Positions 33,151-46,200 are shown, numbered from the stretch's first letter. The stretch: 64,000 nucleotides of DNA from Gymnothorax reevesii (GCA_029721435.1 CM056582.1:44226611-44290610); one strand, 5' to 3'. The notes: a model not told the origin generated them from the sequence alone. Translations and numbers: made by a program.

Positions 33151-33953
33151 ACATTTGCATATGAGAAAATTTACAGATGAATTTCCTCAATTTTGATTGA
33201 AGATTCTTCTCAATCTCTCAGTCCTTGCCCAATTTTTAACCTTTCACTTTTGTATTTGGACAGGGTTTCTCCATCATCTTTACCATCAAAGCATGGACAG
33301 ATGCTTGATATGACAGCCAACCAGAAGGAGAATACACAAAATGTTTGAGTTGTAACACGCTTGCGCCAACATTACATTGCAAGTGTCTGCATTCATCATT
33401 CGAGGGCAAGATTAAACAATGCCATCAGAAACTTCAGCTCAAATTCAGCATTGTGAACGATTTTATCTCAGACGATGCAAGCGTGTGACGAATGTCTCAA
33501 GGTCTTGGATGCCAAATGGAAATAAATTCAACTTGCGAGCAAACGTTGGGACAATTAACGAGGGAGAGCAAAACATTACTAAGCTATAGGAGTAATTAAA
33601 GAAGTGGAAAGCATCATGGAAATGGACAAGACCATGGTACTGCGTTATGTGGGATGGAAATAAATCAAGGCTCCATCTTGACCATGAAATGTTGCCAAAT
33701 GCTGTGAGGGCACTGTTCGAGCGTTTCATGCGGCAGCAGTGGTAGCTCACTTACTTGGTATGAGCCATACGATAAATGAATGTCAGGGGCCACTCTTGAT
33801 GGTTTGCTGGAGGATGAATGATTTACCATTTGCAGGTGAGGAAACTGCTCAAAATAGCCTGAAATTTTCTCAGAGATGACAGTTTCTGGAGGACATGCTG
33901 TCTTCGCACGGATTTTTACCATTTGGTGGTATCACAATATTTAGTGCAGATTT

Positions 33954-34026
33954 GCCAAAATACCTCAGTTGGGAGAGCGTTAGACTGAAGATTTAAAGGT
34001 CCCTGGTTCGATCCCGGGTTTCGGCA
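33954..34026 (+). pseudogene. tRNA-Phe-GAA: tRNA-Phe (GAA), hybrid copy, unit 19
   Basis: Hybrid class with the same join (between positions 40 and 57) as unit 14. Confidence 0.65.
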
Positions 34027-34423
34027 ATTTGAGTGCCTTGGCTTGGCGTTGCGAGGAAATTAGGTCTGTTTTTACTTACTTGTGCAAAAACAAGATGACT
34101 GGAGTCCTTTCGTTTGCATGCCCTGTGAACAAAAAAAGTCAGCTGGACGAAAGAGGCGAATGTACTGTGGGCTGCACGAACAGAATGATGTAGTGTTGGG
34201 CAAGAATGGTTCTCATGGCAGTGCTGCATCTTGCAAGCCACTTTTAGCCTGGAGAAATATCAGTGCTCAATGGTTAGCTTTTGAAAAAAGTGCTTCTTTG
34301 ATCACCAGGCCATGTGTAATAGTGTTGAAAGAACAGAGCTTAAGTTTCCCAATGTCATTCTCAGCGACAATGAGTCAGCTTCTGATCTTTGTTTTGACAG
34401 TAACTGAGGGAAAAAACCTCCAA

Positions 34424-34495
34424 CTCCCCGTCGGGGAATCGAACCCCGGTCTCCCGCGTGACAGGCGGGGATACTCACCACTATACTAACGAGGA
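34424..34495 (-). tRNA. tRNA-Asp-GTC: tRNA-Asp (GTC), unit 19
   Basis: Canonical sequence with a T6 terminator. Confidence 0.97.
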
Positions 34496-34941
34496 CAAAA
34501 TAGCCATGCAAAGCCTGATATTGTATGTGCTGTAGCATGCCATTCCAAATGTCTGCAATGACCTTTTGCAGGCCTTGTAAAACAATGGCGATTAAACCTG
34601 ATGTTAATTTCAGCAATGGCTCCGGAGCTGTCCTTGCTTTCACTATTCCTGGCACAAACAGAACTAATCATGAATAGTGTTAGAGGACTTAGACTTCAAA
34701 TTAGAACTGAAACATTGCTTGCTGTTCATCATTGCTGTCAATGCCAGGGGTCCTGGCGGGCTTCAGTGCTTGAGCAGTAGGGGTCAGAAGTTATACAAGT
34801 AAGAGTTATCCTCTGATATAAAGGCAGCGAAGGGTCTCTTCTGCTCAGAAACCTGCACAGTATTTTGAAATTGGTTTTGCTTCCTGGTCTGCCTGGGCAG
34901 TAAAAGCAGGAGCATGCCTTTGAGGGCACAGGGGGCAACTC

Positions 34942-35014
34942 TGGAGAATGCGGGCGTCGATCCCGCTACCTCTCGCATGCTAAGCGAGCGCTCTACCATT
35001 TGAGCTAATTCCCC
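34942..35014 (-). tRNA. tRNA-Ala-AGC: tRNA-Ala (AGC), canonical, unit 19
   Basis: Canonical class with octamer at 35017-35024. Confidence 0.96.
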
Positions 35015-35817
35015 ACATTTGCATATGAGAAAATTTACAGATGAATTTCCTCAATTTTGATTGAAGATTCTTCTCAATCTCTCAGTCCTTGCCCAATTTT
35101 TAACCTTTCACTTTTGTATTTGGACAGGGTTTCTCCATCATCTTTACCATCAAAGCATGGACAGATGCTTGATATGACAGCCAACCAGAAGGAGAATACA
35201 CAAAATGTTTGAGTTGTAACACGCTTGCGCCAACATTACATTGCAAGTGTCTGCATTCATCATTCGAGGGCAAGATTAAACAATGCCATCAGAAACTTCA
35301 GCTCAAATTCAGCATTGTGAACGATTTTATCTCAGACGATGCAAGCGTGTGACGAATGTCTCAAGGTCTTGGATGCCAAATGGAAATAAATTCAACTTGC
35401 GAGCAAACGTTGGGACAATTAACGAGGGAGAGCAAAACATTACTAAGCTATAGGAGTAATTAAAGAAGTGGAAAGCATCATGGAAATGGACAAGACCATG
35501 GTACTGCGTTATGTGGGATGGAAATAAATCAAGGCTCCATCTTGACCATGAAATGTTGCCAAATGCTGTGAGGGCACTGTTCGAGCGTTTCATGCGGCAG
35601 CAGTGGTAGCTCACTTACTTGGTATGAGCCATACGATAAATGAATGTCAGGGGCCACTCTTGATGGTTTGCTGGAGGATGAATGATTTACCATTTGCAGG
35701 TGAGGAAACTGCTCAAAATAGCCTGAAATTTTCTCAGAGATGACAGTTTCTGGAGGACATGCTGTCTTCGCACGGATTTTTACCATTTGGTGGTATCACA
35801 ATATTTAGTGCAGATTT

Positions 35818-35890
35818 GCCAAAATACCTCAGTTGGGAGAGCGTTAGACTGAAGATTTAAAGGTCCCTGGTTCAATCCCGGGTTTCGTCA
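35818..35890 (+). pseudogene. tRNA-Phe-GAA: tRNA-Phe (GAA), degenerate copy, unit 20
   Basis: Degenerate class with all five substitutions. Confidence 0.8.
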
Positions 35891-36287
35891 ATTTGAGTGC
35901 CTTGGCTTGGCGTTGTGAGGAAATGAGGTCTGTTTTTACTTACTTGTGCAAAAACAAGATGACTGGAGTCGTTTCGTTTGCTTGCCCTGTGAACAAAAAA
36001 AGTCAGCTGGACGAAAGAGGCGAATGTACTGTGGGCTGCACGAACAGAATGATGTAGTGTTGGGCAAGAATGGTTCTCATGGCAGTGCTGCATCTTGCAA
36101 GCCACTTTTAGCCTGGAGAAATATCAGTGCTCAATGGTTAGCTTTTGAAAAAAGTGCTTCTTTGATCACCAGGCCATGTGTAATAGTGTTGAAAGAACAG
36201 AGCTTAAGTTTCCCAATGTCATTCTCAGCGAAAATGAGTCAGCTTCTGATCTTTGTTTTGACAGTAACTGAGGGAAAAAACCTCCAA

Positions 36288-36359
36288 CTCCCCGTCGGGG
36301 AATCGAACCCCGGTCTCCCGCGTGACAGGCGGGGATACTCACCACTATACTAACGAGGA
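36288..36359 (-). tRNA. tRNA-Asp-GTC: tRNA-Asp (GTC), unit 20
   Basis: Canonical sequence with a T6 terminator. Confidence 0.97.
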
Positions 36360-36805
36360 CAAAATAGCCAAGCAAAGCCTGATATTGTATGTGCTGTAGC
36401 ATGCCATTCCAAATGTCTGCAATGACCTTTTGCAGGCCTTGTAAAACAATGGCGATTAAACCTGATGTTAATTTCAGCAATGGCTCCGGAGCTGTCCTTG
36501 CTTTCACTATTCCTGGCACAAACAGAACTAATCATGAATAGTGTTAGAGGACTTAGACTTCAAATTAGAACTGAAACATTGCTTGCTGTTCATCATTGCT
36601 GTCAATGCCAGGGGTCCTGGCGGGCTTCAGTGCTTGAGCAGTAGGGGTCAGAAGTTATACAAGTAAGAGTTATCCTCTGATATAAAGGCAGCGAAGGGTC
36701 TCTTCTGCTCAGAAACCTGCACAGTATTTTGAAATTGGTTTTGCTTCCTGGTCTGCCTGGGCAGTAAATGCAGGAGCATGCCTTTGAGGGCACAGGGGGC
36801 AAGTC

Positions 36806-36878
36806 TGGAGAATGCGGGCGTCGATCCCGCTACCTCTCGCATGCTAAGCGAGCGCTCTACTATTTCAGCTAATTCCCC
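36806..36878 (-). pseudogene. tRNA-Ala-AGC: tRNA-Ala (AGC), C13G+G18A copy with broken terminator, unit 20
   Basis: C13G plus G18A class, octamer absent. In addition the T4 terminator is cut to three T (GTAAATGC on + near 36764-36771), so a transcript would read on. Unit 29 has the same change. Confidence 0.72.
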
Positions 36879-37681
36879 ACCTTTGTTTATGAGAAAATTT
36901 ACAGATTAATTTCCTCAATTTTGAGAGAAGATTCTTCTCAATCTCTCAGTCCTTGCCCAATTTTTAACCTTTCACTTTTGTATTTGGACAGGGTTTCTCC
37001 ATCATCTTTACCGTCAAAGCAAGGACAGATGCTTGATATGACAGCCAACCAGAAGGAGAATACACAAAATGTTTGAGTTGTAACACACTTGCGCCAACAT
37101 CACATTGCAAGTGTCTGCATTCATCATTCGAGGGCGAGATTAAACAATGCCATCAGAAACTTCAGCTCAAATTCAGCATTATGAACGAATTTATCTCAGA
37201 CGATGCAAGCGTGTGACGAATGACTCAAGGTCTTTGATGCCAAATGGAAATAAATTCAACTTGCGAGCAAACGTTGGGACAATTAACGAGGGAGAGCAAA
37301 GCATTACTAAGCTATAGGAGTAATTAAAGAAGTGGAAAGCATCATGGAAATGGACAAGACCATGGTACTGCGTTATGTGGGATGGAAATAAATCAAGGCT
37401 CCATCTTGACCATGAAATGTTGCCAAATGCTGTGAGGGCACTGTTCGAGCATTTCATGCGGCAGCAGTGGTAGCTCACTTACTTGGTATGAGCCATACGA
37501 TAAATGAATGTCAGGGGCCACTCTTGATGGTTTGCTGGAGGATGAATGATTTACCATTTGCAGGTGAGGAAACTGCTCAAAATAGCCTGAAATTTTCTCA
37601 GAGATGACAGTTTCTGGAGGAAATGCTGTCTTTGCACGGATTTTTACCGTTTGGTGGTATCAGAATTTTGAGTGCAGATTT

Positions 37682-37754
37682 GCCGAAATAGCTCAGTTGG
37701 GAGAGCGTTAGACTGAAGATCTAAAGGTCCCTGGTTCGATCCCGGGTTTCGGCA
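37682..37754 (+). tRNA. tRNA-Phe-GAA: tRNA-Phe (GAA), intact, unit 21
   Basis: Intact class, identical to 2258. Confidence 0.97.
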
Positions 37755-38152
37755 ATTTGAGTGCCTTGGCTTGGCGTTGCGAGGAAATTAGGTCTGTTTT
37801 TACTTACTTGTGCAAAAACAAGATGACTGGAGTCCTTTCGTTTGCATGCCCTGTGAACAAAAAAAGTCAGCTGGACGAAAGAGGCGAATGTACTGTGGGC
37901 TGCACGAACAGAATGATGTAGTGTTGGGCAAGAATGGTTCTCATGGCAGTGCTGCATCTTGCAAGCCACTTTTAGCCTGGAGAAATATCAGTGCTCAATG
38001 GTTAGCTTTTGAAAAAAGTGCTTGTTTGATCACCAGGCCATGTGTAATAGTGTTGAAAGAACAGAGCTTAGGTTTCCCAATGTCATTCTCAGCGAAAATG
38101 AGTCAGCTTTTGATCTTTGTTTTGACAGTAACTGAGGGAAAAAAACCTCCAA

Positions 38153-38224
38153 CTCCCCGTCGGGGAATCGAACCCCGGTCTCCCGCGTGACAGGCGGGGA
38201 TACTCACCACTATACTAACGAGGA
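38153..38224 (-). tRNA. tRNA-Asp-GTC: tRNA-Asp (GTC), unit 21
   Basis: Canonical sequence with a T7 terminator. Confidence 0.97.
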
Positions 38225-38670
38225 CAAAATAGCCATGCAAAGCCTGACATTGTATGTGCTGTAGCATGCCATTCCAAATGTCTGCAATGACCTTTTGCAG
38301 GCCTTGAAAAACAATGGCGATTAAACCTTATGTTAATTTCAGCAATGGCTCCGGAGCTGTCCTTGCTTTCACTATTCCTGGCACAAACAGAACTAATCAT
38401 GCATAGTGTTAGAGGACTTAGACTTCAAATTAGAACTGAAACATTGCTTGCTGTTCATCATTGCTGTCAATGCCAGGGGTCCTGGCGGGCTTCAGTGCTT
38501 GAGCAGTAGGGGTCAGAAGTTATACAAGTAAGAGTTATCCTCTGATATAAAGGCAGCGAAGGGTCTCTTCTGCTCAGAAACCTGCACAGTATTTTGAAAT
38601 TGGTTTTGCTTCCTGGTCTGCCTGGGCAGTAAAAGCGGGAGCATGCCTTTGAGGGCACAGGGGGCAACTC

Positions 38671-38743
38671 TGGAGAATGCGGGCGTCGATCCCGCTACCT
38701 CTCGCATGCTAAGCGAGCGCTCTACTATTTGAGCTAATTCCCC
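38671..38743 (-). tRNA. tRNA-Ala-AGC: tRNA-Ala (AGC), G18A variant, unit 21
   Basis: G18A class with octamer at 38746-38753. Confidence 0.85.
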
Positions 38744-39546
38744 ACATTTGCATATGAGAAAATTTACAGATGAATTTCCTCAATTTTGATTGAAGATTCT
38801 TCTCAATCTCTCAGTCCTTGCCCAATTTTTAACCTTTCACTTTTGTATTTGGACAGGGTTTCTCCATCATCTTTACCATCAAAGCATGGACAGATGCTTG
38901 ATATGACAGCCAACCAGAAGGAGAATACACAAAATGTTTGAGTTGTAACACGCTTGCGCCAACATTACATTGCAAGTGTCTGCATTCATCATTCGAGGGC
39001 AAGATTAAACAATGCCATCAGAAACTTCAGCTCAAATTCAGCATTGTGAACGATTTTATCTCAGACGATGCAAGCGTGTGACGAATGTCTCAAGGTCTTG
39101 GATGCCAAATGGAAATAAATTCAACTTGCGAGCAAACGTTGGGACAATTAACGAGGGAGAGCAAAACATTACTAAGCTATAGGAGTAATTAAAGAAGTGG
39201 AAAGCATCATGGAAATGGACAAGACCATGGTACTGCGTTATGTGGGATGGAAATAAATCAAGGCTCCATCTTGACCATGAAATGTTGCCAAATGCTGTGA
39301 GGGCACTGTTCGAGCGTTTCATGCGGCAGCAGTGGTAGCTCACTTACTTGGTATGAGCCATACGATAAATGAATGTCAGGGGCCACTCTTGATGGTTTGC
39401 TGGAGGATGAATGATTTACCATTTGCAGGTGAGGAAACTGCTCAAAATAGCCTGAAATTTTCTCAGAGATGACAGTTTCTGGAGGACATGCTGTCTTCGC
39501 ACGGATTTTTACCATTTGGTGGTATCAGAATTTTGAGTGCAGATTT

Positions 39547-39619
39547 GCCGAAATAGCTCAGTTGGGAGAGCGTTAGACTGAAGATCTAAAGGTCCCTGGT
39601 TCGATCCCGGGTTTCGGCA
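39547..39619 (+). tRNA. tRNA-Phe-GAA: tRNA-Phe (GAA), intact, unit 22
   Basis: Intact class, identical to 2258. Confidence 0.97.
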
Positions 39620-40016
39620 ATTTGAGTGCCTTGGCTTGGCGTTGCGAGGAAATTAGGTCTGTTTTTACTTACTTGTGCAAAAACAAGATGACTGGAGTCC
39701 TTTCGTTTGCTTGCCCTGTGAACAAAAAAAGTCAGCTGGACGAAAGAGGCGAATGTACTGTGGGCTGCACGAACAGAATGATGTAGTGTTGGGCAAGAAT
39801 GGTTCTCATGGCAGTGCTGCATCTTGCAAGCCACTTTTAGCCTGGAGAAATATCAGTGCTCAATGGTTAGCTTGTGAAAAAAGTGCTTGTTTGATCACCA
39901 GGCCATGTGTAATAGTGTTGAAAGAACAGAGCTTAGGTTTCCCAATGTCATTCTCAGCGACAATGAGTCAGCTTCTGATCTTTGTTTTGACAGTAACTGA
40001 GGGAAAAAACCTCCAA

Positions 40017-40088
40017 CTCCCCGTCGGGGAATCGAACCCCGGCCTCCCGCGTGACAGGCGGGGATACTCACCACTATACTAACGAGGA
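40017..40088 (-). tRNA. tRNA-Asp-GTC: tRNA-Asp (GTC), A46G variant, unit 22
   Basis: A46G allele with stems intact and a T6 terminator. Confidence 0.95.
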
Positions 40089-40534
40089 CAAAATAGCCAT
40101 GCAAAGCCTGACATTGTATGTGCTGTAGCATGCCATTCCAAATGTCTGCAATGACCTTTTGCAGGCCTTGTAAAACAATGGCGATTAAACCTTCTGTTAA
40201 TTTCAGCAATGGCTCCGGAGCTGTCCTTGCTTTCACTATTCCTGGCACAAACAGAACTAATCATGCATAGTGTTAGAGGACTTAGACTTCAAATTAGAAC
40301 TGAAACATTGCTTGCTGTTCATCATTGCTGTCAATGCCAGGGGTCCTGGCGGGCTTCAGTGCTTGAGCAGTAGGGGTCAGAAGTTATACAAGTAAGAGTT
40401 ATCCTCTGATATAAAGGCAGCGAAGGGTCTCTTCTGCTCAGAAACCTGCACAGTATTTTGAAATTGGTTTTGCTTCCTGGTCTGCCTGGGCAGTAAAAGC
40501 AGGAGCATGCCTTTGAGGGCACAGGGGGCAACTC

Positions 40535-40607
40535 TGGAGAATGCGGGCGTCGATCCCGCTACCTCTCGCATGCTAAGCGAGCGCTCTACCATTTGAGCTA
40601 ATTCCCC
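40535..40607 (-). tRNA. tRNA-Ala-AGC: tRNA-Ala (AGC), canonical, unit 22
   Basis: Canonical class with octamer at 40610-40617. Confidence 0.96.
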
Positions 40608-41410
40608 ACATTTGCATATGAGAAAATTTACAGATGAATTTCCTCAATTTTGATTGAAGATTCTTCTCAATCTCTCAGTCCTTGCCCAATTTTTAACCTT
40701 TCACTTTTGTATTTGGACAGGGTTTCTCCATCATCTTTACCATCAAAGCATGGACAGATGCTTGATATGACAGCCAACCAGAAGGAGAATACACAAAATG
40801 TTTGAGTTGTAACACGCTTGCGCCAACATTACATTGCAAGTGTCTGCATTCATCATTCGAGGGCAAGATTAAACAATGCCATCAGAAACTTCAGCTCAAA
40901 TTCAGCATTGTGAACGATTTTATCTCAGACGATGCAAGCGTGTGACGAATGTCTCAAGGTCTTGGATGCCAAATGGAAATAAATTCAACTTGCGAGCAAA
41001 CGTTGGGACAATTAACGAGGGAGAGCAAAACATTACTAAGCTATAGGAGTAATTAAAGAAGTGGAAAGCATCATGGAAATGGACAAGACCATGGTACTGC
41101 GTTATGTGGGATGGAAATAAATCAAGGCTCCATCTTGACCATGAAATGTTGCCAAATGCTGTGAGGGCACTGTTCGAGCGTTTCATGCGGCAGCAGTGGT
41201 AGCTCACTTACTTGGTATGAGCCATACGATAAATGAATGTCAGGGGCCACTCTTGATGGTTTGCTGGAGGATGAATGATTTACCATTTGCAGGTGAGGAA
41301 ACTGCTCAAAATAGCCTGAAATTTTCTCAGAGATGACAGTTTCTGGAGGACATGCTGTCTTCGCACGGATTTTTACCATTTGGTGGTATCACAATATTTA
41401 GTGCAGATTT

Positions 41411-41483
41411 GCCAAAATACCTCAGTTGGGAGAGCGTTAGACTGAAGATTTAAAGGTCCCTGGTTCGATCCCGGGTTTCGGCA
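41411..41483 (+). pseudogene. tRNA-Phe-GAA: tRNA-Phe (GAA), hybrid copy, unit 23
   Basis: Hybrid class. Its counterpart 16,779 bp downstream (unit 32) is fully degenerate, so the end of the long repeat falls inside this gene. Confidence 0.65.
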
Positions 41484-41880
41484 ATTTGAGTGCCTTGGCT
41501 TGGCGTTGCGAGGAAATTAGGTCTGTTTTTACTTACTTGTGCAAAAACAAGATGACTGGAGTCCTTTCGTTTGCATGCCCTGTGAACAAAAAAAGTCAGC
41601 TGGACGAAAGAGGCGAATGTACTGTGGGCTGCACGAACAGAATGATGTAGTGTTGGGCAAGAATGGTTCTCATGGCAGTGCTGCATCTTGCAAGCCACTT
41701 TTAGCCTGGAGAAATATCAGTGCTCAATGGTTAGCTTTTGAAAAAAGTGCTTCTTTGATCACCAGGCCATGTGTAATAGTGTTGAAAGAACAGAGCTTAA
41801 GTTTCCCAATGTCATTCTCAGCGACAATGAGTCAGCTTCTGATCTTTGTTTTGACAGTAACTGAGGGAAAAAACCTCCAA

Positions 41881-41952
41881 CTCCCCGTCGGGGAATCGAA
41901 CCCCGGTCTCCCGCGTGACAGGCGGGGATACTCACCACTATACTAACGAGGA
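41881..41952 (-). tRNA. tRNA-Asp-GTC: tRNA-Asp (GTC), unit 23
   Basis: Canonical sequence with a T6 terminator. Confidence 0.97.
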
Positions 41953-42398
41953 CAAAATAGCCATGCAAAGCCTGATATTGTATGTGCTGTAGCATGCCAT
42001 TCCAAATGTCTGCAATGACCTTTTGCAGGCCTTGTAAAACAATGGCGATTAAACCTGATGTTAATTTCAGCAATGGCTCCGGAGCTGTCCTTGCTTTCAC
42101 TATTCCTGGCACAAACAGAACTAATCATGAATAGTGTTAGAGGACTTAGACTTCAAATTAGAACTGAAACATTGCTTGCTGTTCAACATTGCTGTCAATG
42201 CCAGGGGTCCTGGCGGGCTTCAGTGCTTGAGCAGTAGGGGTCAGAAGTTATACAAGTAAGAGTTATCCTCTGATATAAAGGCAGCGAAGGGTCTCTTCTG
42301 CTCAGAAACCTGCACAGTATTTTGAAATTGGTTTTGCTTCCTGGTCTGCCTGGGCAGTAAAAGCAGGAGCATGCCTTTGAGGGCACAGGGGGCAACTC

Positions 42399-42471
42399 TG
42401 GAGAATGCGGGCGTCGATCCCGCTACCTCTCGCATGCTAAGCGAGCGCTCTACCATTTGAGCTAATTCCCC
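42399..42471 (-). tRNA. tRNA-Ala-AGC: tRNA-Ala (AGC), canonical, unit 23
   Basis: Canonical class with octamer at 42474-42481. Confidence 0.96.
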
Positions 42472-43274
42472 ACATTTGCATATGAGAAAATTTACAGATG
42501 AATTTCCTCAATTTTGATTGAAGATTCTTCTCAATCTCTCAGTCCTTGCCCAATTTTTAACCTTTCACTTTTGTATTTGGACAGGGTTTCTCCATCATCT
42601 TTACCATCAAAGCATGGACAGATGCTTGATATGACAGCCAACCAGAAGGAGAATACACAAAATGTTTGAGTTGTAACACGCTTGCGCCAACATTACATTG
42701 CAAGTGTCTGCATTCATCATTCGAGGGCAAGATTAAACAATGCCATCAGAAACTTCAGCTCAAATTCAGCATTGTGAACGATTTTATCTCAGACGATGCA
42801 AGCGTGTGACGAATGTCTCAAGGTCTTGGATGCCAAATGGAAATAAATTCAACTTGCGAGCAAACGTTGGGACAATTAACGAGGGAGAGCAAAACATTAC
42901 TAAGCTATAGGAGTAATTAAAGAAGTGGAAAGCATCATGGAAATGGACAAGACCATGGTACTGCGTTATGTGGGATGGAAATAAATCAAGGCTCCATCTT
43001 GACCATGAAATGTTGCCAAATGCTGTGAGGGCACTGTTCGAGCGTTTCATGCGGCAGCAGTGGTAGCTCACTTACTTGGTATGAGCCATACGATAAATGA
43101 ATGTCAGGGGCCACTCTTGATGGTTTGCTGGAGGATGAATGATTTACCATTTGCAGGTGAGGAAACTGCTCAAAATAGCCTGAAATTTTCTCAGAGATGA
43201 CAGTTTCTGGAGGACATGCTGTCTTCGCACGGATTTTTACCATTTGGTGGTATCACAATATTTAGTGCAGATTT

Positions 43275-43347
43275 GCCAAAATACCTCAGTTGGGAGAGCG
43301 TTAGACTGAAGATTTAAAGGTCCCTGGTTCAATCCCGGGTTTCGTCA
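43275..43347 (+). pseudogene. tRNA-Phe-GAA: tRNA-Phe (GAA), degenerate copy, unit 24
   Basis: Degenerate class with all five substitutions. Confidence 0.8.
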
Positions 43348-43744
43348 ATTTGAGTGCCTTGGCTTGGCGTTGTGAGGAAATGAGGTCTGTTTTTACTTAC
43401 TTGTGCAAAAACAAGATGACTGGAGTCGTTTCGTTTGCTTGCCCTGTGAACAAAAAAAGTCAGCTGGACGAAAGAGGCGAATGTACTGTGGGCTGCACGA
43501 ACAGAATGATGTAGTGTTGGGCAAGAATGGTTCTCATGGCAGTGCTGCATCTTGCAAGCCACTTTTAGCCTGGAGAAATATCAGTGCTCAATGGTTAGCT
43601 TTTGAAAAAAGTGCTTCTTTGATCACCAGGCCATGTGTAATAGTGTTGAAAGAACAGAGCTTAAGTTTCCCAATGTCATTCTCAGCGACAATGAGTCAGC
43701 TTCTGATCTTTGTTTTGACAGTAACTGAGGGAAAAAACCTCCAA

Positions 43745-43816
43745 CTCCCCGTCGGGGAATCGAACCCCGGTCTCCCGCGTGACAGGCGGGGATACTCACC
43801 ACTATACTAACGAGGA
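43745..43816 (-). tRNA. tRNA-Asp-GTC: tRNA-Asp (GTC), unit 24
   Basis: Canonical sequence with a T6 terminator. Confidence 0.97.
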
Positions 43817-44262
43817 CAAAATAGCCATGCAAAGCCTGATATTGTATGTGCTGTAGCATGCCATTCCAAATGTCTGCAATGACCTTTTGCAGGCCTTGTA
43901 AAACAATGGCGATTAAACCTGATGTTAATTTCAGCAATGGCTCCGGAGCTGTCCTTGCTTTCACTATTCCTGGCACAAACAGAACTAATCATGAATAGTG
44001 TTAGAGGACTTAGACTTCAAATTAGAACTGAAACATTGCTTGCTGTTCATCATTGCTGTCAATGCCAGGGGTCCTGGCGGGCTTCAGTGCTTGAGCAGTA
44101 GGGGTCAGAAGTTATACAAGTAAGAGTTATCCTCTGATATAAAGGCAGCGAAGGGTCTCTTCTGCTCAGAAACCTGCACAGTATTTTGAAATTGGTTTTG
44201 CTTCCTGGTCTGCCTGGGCAGTAAAAGCAGGAGCATGCCTTTGAGGGCACAGGGGGCAAGTC

Positions 44263-44335
44263 TGGAGAATGCGGGCGTCGATCCCGCTACCTCTCGCATG
44301 CTAAGCGAGCGCTCTACTATTTCAGCTAATTCCCC
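44263..44335 (-). pseudogene. tRNA-Ala-AGC: tRNA-Ala (AGC), C13G+G18A copy, unit 24
   Basis: C13G plus G18A class, octamer absent. Confidence 0.7.
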
Positions 44336-45138
44336 ACCTTTGTTTATGAGAAAATTTACAGATTAATTTCCTCAATTTTGAGAGAAGATTCTTCTCAATC
44401 TCTCAGTCCTTGCCCAATTTTTAACCTTTCACTTTTGTATTTGGACAGGGTTTCTCCATCATCTTTACCGTCAAAGCAAGGACAGATGCTTGATATGACA
44501 GCCAACCAGAAGGAGAATACACAAAATGTTTGAGTTGTAACACACTTGCGCCAACATCACATTGCAAGTGTCTGCATTCATCATTCGAGGGCGAGATTAA
44601 ACAATGCCATCAGAAACTTCAGCTCAAATTCAGCATTATGAACGAATTTATCTCAGACGATGCAAGCGTGTGACGAATGACTCAAGGTCTTTGATGCCAA
44701 ATGGAAATAAATTCAACTTGCGAGCAAACGTTGGGACAATTAACGAGGGAGAGCAAAGCATTACTAAGCTATAGGAGTAATTAAAGAAGTGGAAAGCATC
44801 ATGGAAATGGACAAGACCATGGTACTGCGTTATGTGGGATGGAAATAAATCAAGGCTCCATCTTGACCATGAAATGTTGCCAAATGCTGTGAGGGCACTG
44901 TTCGAGCATTTCATGCGGCAGCAGTGGTAGCTCACTTACTTGGTATGAGCCATACGATAAATGAATGTCAGGGGCCACTCTTGATGGTTTGCTGGAGGAT
45001 GAATGATTTACCATTTGCAGGTGAGGAAACTGCTCAAAATAGCCTGAAATTTTCTCAGAGATGACAGTTTCTGGAGGAAATGCTGTCTTTGCACGGATTT
45101 TTACCGTTTGGTGGTATCAGAATTTTGAGTGCAGATTT

Positions 45139-45211
45139 GCCGAAATAGCTCAGTTGGGAGAGCGTTAGACTGAAGATCTAAAGGTCCCTGGTTCGATCCC
45201 GGGTTTCGGCA
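45139..45211 (+). tRNA. tRNA-Phe-GAA: tRNA-Phe (GAA), intact, unit 25
   Basis: Intact class, identical to 2258. Confidence 0.97.
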
Positions 45212-45609
45212 ATTTGAGTGCCTTGGCTTGGCGTTGCGAGGAAATTAGGTCTGTTTTTACTTACTTGTGCAAAAACAAGATGACTGGAGTCCTTTCGTTT
45301 GCATGCCCTGTGAACAAAAAAAGTCAGCTGGACGAAAGAGGCGAATGTACTGTGGGCTGCACGAACAGAATGATGTAGTGTTGGGCAAGAATGGTTCTCA
45401 TGGCAGTGCTGCATCTTGCAAGCCACTTTTAGCCTGGAGAAATATCAGTGCTCAATGGTTAGCTTTTGAAAAAAGTGCTTGTTTGATCACCAGGCCATGT
45501 GTAATAGTGTTGAAAGAACAGAGCTTAGGTTTCCCAATGTCATTCTCAGCGAAAATGAGTCAGCTTTTGATCTTTGTTTTGACAGTAACTGAGGGAAAAA
45601 AACCTCCAA

Positions 45610-45681
45610 CTCCCCGTCGGGGAATCGAACCCCGGTCTCCCGCGTGACAGGCGGGGATACTCACCACTATACTAACGAGGA
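45610..45681 (-). tRNA. tRNA-Asp-GTC: tRNA-Asp (GTC), unit 25
   Basis: Canonical sequence with a T7 terminator. Confidence 0.97.
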
Positions 45682-46127
45682 CAAAATAGCCATGCAAAGC
45701 CTGACATTGTATGTGCTGTAGCATGCCATTCCAAATGTCTGCAATGACCTTTTGCAGGCCTTGAAAAACAATGGCGATTAAACCTTATGTTAATTTCAGC
45801 AATGGCTCCGGAGCTGTCCTTGCTTTCACTATTCCTGGCACAAACAGAACTAATCATGCATAGTGTTAGAGGACTTAGACTTCAAATTAGAACTGAAACA
45901 TTGCTTGCTGTTCATCATTGCTGTCAATGCCAGGGGTCCTGGCGGGCTTCAGTGCTTGAGCAGTAGGGGTCAGAAGTTATACAAGTAAGAGTTATCCTCT
46001 GATATAAAGGCAGCGAAGGGTCTCTTCTGCTCAGAAACCTGCACAGTATTTTGAAATTGGTTTTGCTTCCTGGTCTGCCTGGGCAGTAAAAGCGGGAGCA
46101 TGCCTTTGAGGGCACAGGGGGCAACTC

Positions 46128-46200
46128 TGGAGAATGCGGGCGTCGATCCCGCTACCTCTCGCATGCTAAGCGAGCGCTCTACTATTTGAGCTAATTCCCC
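46128..46200 (-). tRNA. tRNA-Ala-AGC: tRNA-Ala (AGC), G18A variant, unit 25
   Basis: G18A class with octamer at 46203-46210. Confidence 0.85.

Larger units (their letters stand above)
23416..40194. repeat. Higher-order repeat, 9-unit block, copy A (16,779 bp)
   Basis: From within unit 13 to within unit 22 the order of unit haplotypes is repeated exactly 16,779 bp downstream. The Phe/Ala series in units 14-22 is hybrid/canonical, degenerate/C13G+G18A, intact/G18A, degenerate/U33A, intact/canonical with Asp A37C, hybrid/canonical, degenerate/C13G+G18A with lost Ala terminator, intact/G18A, intact/canonical with Asp A46G. The left limit is the last difference seen between units 13 and 22, at 23415. 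The block is a 5-unit plus a 4-unit sub-block. Confidence 0.85.
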
